From positions 1 to 11,759 of the forward strand of contig JAEWRS010000238.1 of assembly GCA_023398855.1 (NCBI GenBank): 11,759 nt of DNA, in the 5' to 3' direction. Of the stretch, positions 6,191 to 11,759 are shown piece by piece; the first letter of the stretch is position 1, and each line of letters starts with the position of its first letter. This DNA is from Bacillota bacterium. GTDB taxonomy: Bacteria; Bacillota; Clostridia; Lachnospirales; Lachnospiraceae. Both the position numbers and the translations under genes were made by a program. The notes beneath the pieces were generated by a model. The model made no database searches. It had not been told where the DNA came from and was given only the letters and a program-made list of their open reading frames with translations.

Positions 6191-7905
6191 AGCAGTACCA
6201 AGGGTTTTCTTTTAAAACAAAGGTGTTTTTAGGATGTCTGCTGGTGGCCATAGTGCCTCTTACTTTTTCAAGCGTGGTTGTGACCAGGCTTTTTACTGCT
6301 TCCATAAACCGGCAAATGGCTGCAGAGGGAAACCGGCAGATGGAGGAGGTAAGTACAAAACTCACCCAGTTATTCGAAAACTGCCAAAAGGCCTGTGAGG
6401 CTTTTGCCAAAGACGGTACGGCGGCCAGGGTATTGATTGATCAGGATGCTGTTGATATGCAGAAGGATCTGTACTTATCCTTATATCAGGCGGTACAGGA
6501 AATATACAGCAGCGCCCAGTTCAGCATTTATGATGCAGGCGGAAAGCTTCGTTTTACAACGGATACTGCTGTTAAAAAAGGCTCAATCCCTGTTCAATGG
6601 GGGCTTTTAAGGAAAGCTCAGGGGGAGAAGGGAATCACTTATTACAGGACCGATCCTTATCTTCCTGAATCGGATAAAAAGATTCTCCTGCAGGGCGCTT
6701 ATTCTCTGGAAAACTCTCATGGGGCCAGAACCGGATATGTGGTTTTGGATTTTTCCAGGGACAATTTTGACAATTTGCTAAACGGTTATTATTCCTCAGG
6801 AGATACGTTTCTGCTGCTGGATTCCCATCAGAGACCCATTTATTGCTCCAGACCGGACTATGGGGAAGAGGAGATTAACGACATCCTTATCCATGGACTG
6901 ACAGGGCAGGATGGAGAAAAAGGGAGAGGAGTTTATACCAGATATTTTTGGAAGGTGGAACCAACTCATGGCATCTATGTCATCTTAAGGCGTTCTGCTC
7001 CGGTCAGCGCCGGGGCCATCCGCACTATGGGTACGGTAAGTATCCTTTTATCTGCCTTGGGGCTGATTCTTTGTTTGATGATTTCCGGTGTTCTTTCCAG
7101 AGGCATTGCCCAGCCGGTGAGCCAGCTGGATAAGGCTATGGCTAAAGTGAAGAAGGGGGATTTATCCATCCGTATCCGTACAAACCGTCAGGATGAGCTT
7201 GGCAGGCTGACAGAAAGCTTTAACCAGATGACCGGGGACTTGCAGAAATATTTAGAAGATACAGTCCAAAAGCAAAAGGATTTAAATAAGACCACCATCA
7301 AACTGTATCAAACCCAGTTAAACCCTCATTTTCTTTATAATACTCTGGATACCATCAAATGGAATGCCAGGATCAACCAGATTCCGGACATTGCCATATT
7401 GGCGGAAAATTTAGCAGTGATCCTGCGCAAAAGCATTTCCAGCCGCCCATTTATTACGCTGATGGAGGAACTGGAAACCATTGAAAGCTATATACAGATC
7501 CAAAAAATCCGCTTTACCGGAAGGTTTCTTTATGAAACTGAGATACCAGACCAGCTGGAGGATTGTATGGTACCCAGAATGTTCTTGCAGCCCTTGGTGG
7601 AGAATGCCATCATCCACGGGTTAGATGGATGTGAGAACGGATATATCTGTATCTTTGCAGATCAGAAAGACGGAGTGCTAAGCATTTCCATCACAGATGA
7701 CGGGTGTGGAATGGACAAGGAAATGGTGGACTGGATCAATAGTGACAATCCCATGAAAAGAGATGGGCACCTGGGTCTTTTTAATGTGATCTGCATACTT
7801 AAAATTTATTATGGGCAGGAATACGGAATCAAGGCTGAGGTGACAAAGGATGGAACTACTATTTCCTTAAGGCTGCCGGTTCAGAGGGAGGTTGTTGATG
7901 TATAA
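6187..7905 (+). CDS. Sensor histidine kinase, YesM/LytS type with HAMP domain
   Basis: This 572-residue membrane kinase pairs with the next gene. Transmembrane segment 1 spans about residues 13-35, an extracellular sensor region of about 240 residues follows, and segment 2 lies at about 279-302. A HAMP domain (about 303-355) leads to the His_kinase domain with LNPHFLYNTL, where His381 is the phosphoacceptor. The ATP-binding domain shows the N-box PLVENAIIHG (469-478), the G1 box DDGCGMD (504-510) and a G2-like GHLGLFN (from 527). This is the usual layout of kinases that sense extracellular carbohydrates or peptides in Firmicutes and of HptS. The gene is coupled on both sides: a 4-base overlap with the binding-protein gene and an 8-base overlap with the regulator gene. 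The extracellular region could contact the lipoprotein directly. The ligand is not readable from sequence. Confidence 0.93.
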   Translation: MKQYQGFSFKTKVFLGCLLVAIVPLTFSSVVVTRLFTASINRQMAAEGNRQMEEVSTKLTQLFENCQKACEAFAKDGTAARVLIDQDAVDMQKDLYLSLYQAVQEIYSSAQFSIYDAGGKLRFTTDTAVKKGSIPVQWGLLRKAQGEKGITYYRTDPYLPESDKKILLQGAYSLENSHGARTGYVVLDFSRDNFDNLLNGYYSSGDTFLLLDSHQRPIYCSRPDYGEEEINDILIHGLTGQDGEKGRGVYTRYFWKVEPTHGIYVILRRSAPVSAGAIRTMGTVSILLSALGLILCLMISGVLSRGIAQPVSQLDKAMAKVKKGDLSIRIRTNRQDELGRLTESFNQMTGDLQKYLEDTVQKQKDLNKTTIKLYQTQLNPHFLYNTLDTIKWNARINQIPDIAILAENLAVILRKSISSRPFITLMEELETIESYIQIQKIRFTGRFLYETEIPDQLEDCMVPRMFLQPLVENAIIHGLDGCENGYICIFADQKDGVLSISITDDGCGMDKEMVDWINSDNPMKRDGHLGLFNVICILKIYYGQEYGIKAEVTKDGTTISLRLPVQREVVDV

Positions 7906-8662
7906 AGTCATAGTTGTGGAAGACGAGACAATGGTTCGCAGGGGAATCATTCTGACCATTAACTGGGCGGCTCTGGACTGTGTCATTGCAGGTGAGGCTG
8001 CCAACGGAGAGGAAGGTGCGCTTTTGGCGGAAAGGCTTTCTCCGGACATTATTGTGACGGATGTAAAGATGCCCAGAATGGATGGAGTGGAAATGATCAC
8101 CAAGCTGCGGGCAGATGGGTGTAAAGCCAGGTTCATTATTCTGACTGCTTACGGGGATTTTAAATACGCGCAGAGTGCATTGCGTCTGGGTGTCAGTGAT
8201 TATCTTTTAAAGCCTTTAAAGGATGGAGATTTAGAGCATGCCATCCTCCTTATCAGGAACCAGATGGAGCAGGGAACGGAAAAAACTGCAGAGGGGGAAG
8301 CTGCACCTGTGCTCCGTTTTCATGCAGACAGGAAATCAAAAAACAAATATGTGGATGAAGCTACAAAGTACATCAGACAGCATTATCAGGAGAATATTAC
8401 AATCAGTACGGTGGCGGAATATTTGGAAATCAGCGAAGGATATTTAAGCCGTGTACTGAAAAAAGAAACGGATTACACATTTACCAGCTATCTCACTCTT
8501 TACCGGATGCAGGTAGCCATGTCCTTACTAAAGGACTGCAGGGTTAAAGTATATGAGGTGGCGGACAAAGTGGGGTATTCGGACACCGCTTACTTTAGCG
8601 TGCAGTTTAAAAAGCTTTTAGGGGTATCGCCCTCGGAATACCAGGAGAGGTGCATCAAGTAA
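7898..8662 (+). CDS. Response regulator, receiver plus AraC-type DNA-binding domain (YesN/HptR-like)
   Basis: This 254-residue cytoplasmic transcription factor has a receiver domain at about 1-120 with the acidic pair Glu8-Asp9, the phosphorylated Asp55 in VTDVKMP, Thr83 and Lys105 in LLKP. After a linker, the C-terminal region from about residue 149 is an AraC/XylS domain with two helix-turn-helix units; the second contains VADKVGYSDTAYFS and ends FKKLLGVSPSEYQ, the family signature. The start is ATG 7898, with GGGAGG at 7886-7891 six bases before it; upstream in-frame TTG codons at 7892 and 7895 fall next to or on that site. Length is close to that of HptR. Its most likely targets are the promoter before the binding-protein gene and the unseen promoter of the importer, but no repeated binding site could be identified by eye. 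No clear terminator follows, so some read-through to the next gene is possible. Confidence 0.93.
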   Translation: MYKVIVVEDETMVRRGIILTINWAALDCVIAGEAANGEEGALLAERLSPDIIVTDVKMPRMDGVEMITKLRADGCKARFIILTAYGDFKYAQSALRLGVSDYLLKPLKDGDLEHAILLIRNQMEQGTEKTAEGEAAPVLRFHADRKSKNKYVDEATKYIRQHYQENITISTVAEYLEISEGYLSRVLKKETDYTFTSYLTLYRMQVAMSLLKDCRVKVYEVADKVGYSDTAYFSVQFKKLLGVSPSEYQERCIK

Positions 8663-8679
8663 GAAGGTCTATGAATCTA

Positions 8680-8708
8680 TTGTAAATAATTGGATTTTAT
8701 GGTATAAT
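8680..8708 (+). promoter_or_regulatory. Promoter of the desulfoferrodoxin gene
   Basis: TTGTAA (8680-8685) and TATAAT (8703-8708) are 17 bases apart, and TGG before the -10 makes it an extended -10. The leader runs about 40 bases to the ATG, with AAGGAGG at 8741-8747. It looks like a strong, simple vegetative promoter. Confidence 0.8.
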
Positions 8709-8755
8709 GAGAATATAATTCAATAAAGATTCAAAAGACGAAGGAGGTTATTGCT

Positions 8756-9130
8756 ATGAAATTTTTAAAGTGTAACCGTTGTGGTAATATTGTAGCGGTT
8801 GTTGAGGAAAAGGGCGGCACGATTACATGCTGCGGCGAAAATATGCACGAGTTGGTTGCTAATACCACCGATGCTGCAACAGAGAAACACGTACCTGTTA
8901 TTGAGATTGACGGACAGCAGGTAAAGGTTACAGTTGGTTCCGTTGAGCATCCAATGCTTCCCGAACATTACATAGGCTGGATCGCATTAGAGACCAAGCA
9001 GGGAAACCAAAGAAAGATTTTAAGCCCGGGAGAGAAGCCGGTTGCTGAATTCATGCTTTGCGACGGAGATGAAGTGATTTCTGCATACGAATACTGTAAC
9101 CTTCACGGATTATGGAAAGCAGATAAATAA
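8756..9130 (+). CDS. dfx: Desulfoferrodoxin (2Fe-superoxide reductase)
   Basis: This 124-residue cytoplasmic protein reduces superoxide to hydrogen peroxide without making oxygen, as anaerobes do. It has both iron sites. The N-terminal desulforedoxin domain (about 1-36) carries all four cysteines for centre I: Cys6, Cys9, Cys25 and Cys26. The C-terminal catalytic domain carries the four histidines and one cysteine of centre II: His45 in EKHVP, His65 and His71 in VEHPMLPEHYIGW, Cys114 and His117 in CNLHGLW. The catalytic-loop Glu43-Lys44 is also present. All key residues are intact, so it should be active. Electrons usually come from rubredoxin, whose gene is not in the window. It has its own promoter and terminator and is a single-gene unit. 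The ATG is fixed by AAGGAGG eight bases upstream. Confidence 0.97.
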   Translation: MKFLKCNRCGNIVAVVEEKGGTITCCGENMHELVANTTDAATEKHVPVIEIDGQQVKVTVGSVEHPMLPEHYIGWIALETKQGNQRKILSPGEKPVAEFMLCDGDEVISAYEYCNLHGLWKADK

Positions 9131-9144
9131 GAAGAAGTGAAAAG

Positions 9145-9176
9145 ACTCACGGGCCGGATGGTCCGTGAGTTTTTTC
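9145..9176 (+). terminator. Rho-independent terminator after desulfoferrodoxin
   Basis: ACTCACGGGCC (9145-9155) pairs with GGTCCGTGAGT (9160-9170) with one G-T wobble, loop GGAT, followed by a T-run to 9175. A textbook intrinsic terminator. Confidence 0.95.
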
Positions 9177-9189
9177 TTGATACCTATTC

Positions 9190-9218
9190 TTGACTTCTGT
9201 CCTGATTTGCTCTAGTAT
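9190..9218 (+). promoter_or_regulatory. Probable promoter of the DUF4317 gene
   Basis: TTGACT (9190-9195) is a near-consensus -35, and TAGTAT (9213-9218) is a moderate -10 at 17 bases. A weaker ribosome binding site AGGAG (9243-9247) lies 11 bases before the ATG at 9259. Confidence 0.5.
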
Positions 9219-9258
9219 TATTTTGCAGCTTTACTATAGAATAGGAGAAGACCGTTGA

Positions 9259-10416
9259 ATGAATAAGAAAGAAGCCAATGAAATAAAGAAACTTTTTACT
9301 CCGGCCAACTGCGCCATCAGCCGGATCTGCGGCTGCTATGTGGATGCAGAAAAGAACAAGCGGACGGAGCTTAAGGAGGCATTTTTATCCCTCCCGGAGG
9401 AAGAGGCATTTAAGTATTTCGCCATTTTCAGAAGTGCCCTGTCAGGAACCATGGGCAAAAATATGGTCAATATGGAATTTCCCTTACATACAGAGGAAGA
9501 GGACGGAACCCAGAATTTCCTTTTAAAGCTCAGGGACAGCCAGCTAAAGGATGATGTCCTGATTGAGGAATTCTATGACAGGGTCATTGCCAGCTATGAT
9601 TTTGGAGAAAATTTTTACATTATCCTCATCCATTGTGCCTACGACATTCCTGCAAGGTCCTCAGATGGACTGGAAATGTATGATGCCTCTGATTTCGTAT
9701 ATGAATTCATCCAGTGTACCATTTGTCCTGTAAAGCTGTCAAAGGCAGGACTTTGTTACAATACTGAGGCAAATGTGATCGAAAACCGCAGCAGGGACTG
9801 GATCGTGGAGGCTCCTGATACCGGATTTATATTTCCGGCTTTTACGGACAGGAATACAGATATCCACAGCCTGATCTATTATATCAAAAACCCCGAGCAA
9901 ATGCCGGAGCGCCTGATTGACGAGCTCCTGGGATGTATGATTCCCATGTCAGCCAAAATCCAGAAGGAGACCTTCCAGGCCATTGTGGAAGAGACTCTGG
10001 GAGATAACTGTGATTTTGAGACGGTTAAAAATCTTCACGAAAACTTAAATGAAATCTTAGAAGAAACAAAAGACGAACCAGCTCCCTTTACCCTGGACAA
10101 GTACCAGATGAAGCGTCTCTTGGAGATGAATGGAGCCAGCCAGGATAAGCTGGAAGAGTTTGAACAGCGATATGGAGAAAATGAAGATCAGTCAGTGCCC
10201 CCCTTCCTGGCTACCAATGTAGCCAACACCAGAAGCTTTGAGATCAAAACAACGGATGTGAGCATTAAGGTGGCACCGGATAAGACCCATCTGGTGGAAA
10301 ACCGGATGATTGACGGACGCCCCTGCATTGTGATCGGCATCAGCGAGCATGTGGAAATCAATGGGATCACTGTAAGGCCCATTGGAGCAGACCAGTTACT
10401 TAAGCCGGAAGAATAA
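9259..10416 (+). CDS. DUF4317 family protein, function unknown
   Basis: I recognise the N-terminal pattern (MNKKEANEIKKLFTPANCAISRICGCYVD) as the DUF4317 family, common in Lachnospiraceae and related Clostridia and without a known function. The protein has 385 residues, no signal peptide and no membrane segment, and is acidic, so it is probably cytoplasmic. The main part to about residue 265 is mixed helix and strand. A charged helical stretch follows (about 265-305, rich in Glu, Asp and Lys, with the segment LDKYQMKRLLEMNGAS resembling a short helical repeat). A C-terminal unit of about 70 residues contains two beta-rich pieces (SFEIKTTDVSIKV and HVEINGITVRPIGA). No catalytic motif stands out. 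It follows the desulfoferrodoxin terminator, so it is transcribed on its own, and its stop lies 3 bases from the convergent stop of the acyltransferase gene. Confidence 0.8.
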   Translation: MNKKEANEIKKLFTPANCAISRICGCYVDAEKNKRTELKEAFLSLPEEEAFKYFAIFRSALSGTMGKNMVNMEFPLHTEEEDGTQNFLLKLRDSQLKDDVLIEEFYDRVIASYDFGENFYIILIHCAYDIPARSSDGLEMYDASDFVYEFIQCTICPVKLSKAGLCYNTEANVIENRSRDWIVEAPDTGFIFPAFTDRNTDIHSLIYYIKNPEQMPERLIDELLGCMIPMSAKIQKETFQAIVEETLGDNCDFETVKNLHENLNEILEETKDEPAPFTLDKYQMKRLLEMNGASQDKLEEFEQRYGENEDQSVPPFLATNVANTRSFEIKTTDVSIKVAPDKTHLVENRMIDGRPCIVIGISEHVEINGITVRPIGADQLLKPEE

Positions 10417-10419
10417 AAA

Positions 10420-11580
10420 TTATCGTTTTCTAAAAGGATACAGCAGACCTTTAAAAAGTTTTTGAACGCAGAGAACCACTGTCTGGTCAAATAAAAAAGC
10501 AGCCATTGCTGACAAAACAAGCACCAGGACAAAGGAGACAAGAGTGCTGCCTGCCACTCCAAGAGCAGGCCATGGGACAGAGAGCCGTTCTCTTACAAAA
10601 TAGAGAATTGCCCAGTGGACCAGCAGGATGGAATAACTGTACCGGATCAGAAAATCCATAAGTGGCCAAGGCTTTGGAAGCCGTTTTTCCAGTGCTCGGA
10701 GTAAAAGGATCATGGCTCCCCCCATAAGTGCCATTGATGGGGCGCCTTTTGCCAATAGAATGGCCTTGAAGTCAGACCGGTAGGCCACGCACAGGATGGT
10801 AAAGAGACAAGAAACCATGCCAAGTCCCCACCATGCTTTTCTGTATCTTAAGGATATGGGCTGGGAAAAGTAATAGCCAAGCAAAAAAACTCCTTCCCAG
10901 GGGCTGATCATCAGCTCAAAATTTAAGGGTAGGCCTATCACAGGCAGGTAAACGGCAAGGCAGCCAAAGACCAGGATCAGGACCGCCAGATAGTGGAGCA
11001 TAGAATCGGTCAGATGCTCTAACAGTACGGCAAAAAAAGGGGCCAGCAGATAGAGAGATAAAATAACATAAACCACCCATAAATGGGGAGCCCAGTCTAT
11101 GGGTCCTGCTGCCATATCCTTTAAGGCATTCATGATCCCGCTGATGAAGCCGGAATAAAAGTACTGGCAGGAAAGCAGGATATAGATACAGTAGTAGCAG
11201 AAAAAGGGCAGTGCTACCTGAAGAAACCGTTTATAATAAAAGCTCCATAACCCTTGCGTTTGTCTTCTGAGGATCAATGCCCCGCTATTCATAATAAACA
11301 GGATGTTGCAGACCAAAAGGCACGAGGAAAGAGCTTGTGCCGCGATCCAGGGCGTTTTTCCTTCTGGGAGTGCTGCGCTGGAGAAATCCAGGCAGTGGAC
11401 CAAAATAACAAAGAATGTAGCAATCAGACGTACATAATCCAGGTATAGGATTCTGCTTTTTCCGGTTGTATTTCCCACAAAAAGGTTTCTTATGTAATTG
11501 CTCTCTTTCTGCTGCCCTCTGATATGGATGCAGCAGGAAAATGCTATAAAAGCCAGTATTGTCAGCTTTAATTTCCCCAT
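10420..11580 (-). CDS. Membrane acyltransferase 3 family protein (surface O-acyltransferase)
   Basis: This 386-residue polytopic membrane protein belongs to the acyltransferase-3 family, which acetylates or acylates surface polysaccharides and related envelope molecules. The family motif is visible: LDYVRLIATFFVILVHC with Arg51 and the catalytic His62 spaced as R-X10-H, followed by an F-x-x-NSG motif (about 95-100), the basic YYKRF (115-119) at the end of a loop, and HLWVVYVILSLYLLAPFF, which is typical of the bacterial branch related to WecH/YiaH. Roughly ten hydrophobic segments follow. An unusual feature is about 42 residues before the family motif, including a hydrophobic stretch at 6-20 with Cys-Cys. 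I chose ATG 11580 because GGAAGGA (11591-11597, minus strand) is 10 bases before it; the in-frame GTG at 11586 is too close. The substrate is not known. It has its own promoter. Confidence 0.88.
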   Translation of the reverse strand: MGKLKLTILAFIAFSCCIHIRGQQKESNYIRNLFVGNTTGKSRILYLDYVRLIATFFVILVHCLDFSSAALPEGKTPWIAAQALSSCLLVCNILFIMNSGALILRRQTQGLWSFYYKRFLQVALPFFCYYCIYILLSCQYFYSGFISGIMNALKDMAAGPIDWAPHLWVVYVILSLYLLAPFFAVLLEHLTDSMLHYLAVLILVFGCLAVYLPVIGLPLNFELMISPWEGVFLLGYYFSQPISLRYRKAWWGLGMVSCLFTILCVAYRSDFKAILLAKGAPSMALMGGAMILLLRALEKRLPKPWPLMDFLIRYSYSILLVHWAILYFVRERLSVPWPALGVAGSTLVSFVLVLVLSAMAAFLFDQTVVLCVQKLFKGLLYPFRKR

Positions 11581-11622
11581 AGTCACTGTTTCCTTCCAAG
11601 CCTGTCCTTTTAGGTTTCCACT

Positions 11623-11651
11623 ATTATATCATAAGCAGGCAGCCATAACAA
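11623..11651 (-). promoter_or_regulatory. Promoter of the acyltransferase gene
   Basis: On the minus strand TTGTTA (11646-11651) and TATAAT (11623-11628) are 17 bases apart, with TGA directly before the -10 making an extended -10. The transcript would begin about 35 bases before the ATG. Confidence 0.7.
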
Positions 11652-11685
11652 ACCAAACTCATTGATCCCTACATGGAAAATGACG

Positions 11686-11714
11686 TGGTCAATCTTAAGA
11701 GCCTATGGTATACT
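11686..11714 (+). promoter_or_regulatory. Likely promoter for a plus-strand gene beyond the window
   Basis: TGGTCA (11686-11691) and TATACT (11709-11714) are 17 bases apart, with TGG before the -10. No start codon with ribosome binding site follows before the window ends, so the gene it serves is outside. The region 11600-11759 otherwise holds only the divergent acyltransferase promoter. Confidence 0.4.
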
Positions 11715-11759
11715 AAAGAAAACACCCTATGGGTATCCCTTTACACCCGGTGAAGCAGG

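Noticed and set aside
8663..8755. Terminator after the response regulator gene
   Set aside because: I looked for a hairpin with T-run and found none; the region holds only the desulfoferrodoxin promoter and leader.
1..11759. CRISPR arrays, insertion sequences, tRNA or rRNA genes
   Set aside because: No regularly spaced repeats, transposase frames, terminal inverted repeats or tRNA-like cloverleaf sequences were seen; nearly all of the window is coding.

Overview
The window looks like chromosomal DNA of an anaerobic Firmicute, most likely Lachnospiraceae (a Clostridium cluster XIVa / Lacrimispora / Hungatella type). The reasons are strong AGGAGG ribosome binding sites, extended -10 promoters, a YesM/YesN-type two-component system, a 2Fe-superoxide reductase of the obligate-anaerobe type, and a DUF4317 protein. 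The assignment is by gene content and style only.

Layout. At 1-2578 (+) lie the end of an ABC-importer ATPase gene, cut by the window edge, and a translationally coupled fused permease of the FbpB/AfuB type. A hairpin with a short T-run (2584-2619) separates them from an alpha-D-phosphohexomutase gene (2641-4089, +). A bidirectional terminator (4101-4149) divides this from a convergent PP2C-like phosphatase gene (4152-4994, -). Divergent from that starts a tight three-gene operon (5126-8662, +) with overlapping genes: a lipoprotein solute-binding protein, a YesM/LytS-like histidine kinase and an AraC-type response regulator. Then follow a monocistronic desulfoferrodoxin gene (8756-9130, +) with clear promoter and terminator, a DUF4317 gene (9259-10416, +), and a convergent membrane acyltransferase-3 gene (10420-11580, -). 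The last 160 bases hold the acyltransferase promoter and a likely plus-strand promoter for a gene beyond the edge.

How the genes may work together. By homology the transporter and binding protein would be labelled 'iron(III) ABC transporter'. The context argues otherwise. The SBP-kinase-AraC regulator trio has the architecture of the Staphylococcus HptA-HptS-HptR glucose-6-phosphate sensor and recalls PgtC-PgtB-PgtA. The importer resembles AfuABC, a hexose-phosphate transporter formerly annotated as iron transport. A phosphohexomutase sits directly behind it, and the binding protein lacks the Tyr-Tyr iron ligands of FbpA. My working model is a sugar-phosphate sensing and uptake locus: the lipoprotein detects external phosphorylated sugar, the kinase and regulator switch on the importer, and the mutase feeds the product into glycolysis or cell-envelope sugar metabolism. 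The role of the PP2C-like protein between the two halves is unknown. The other three genes look like unrelated housekeeping or accessory functions.
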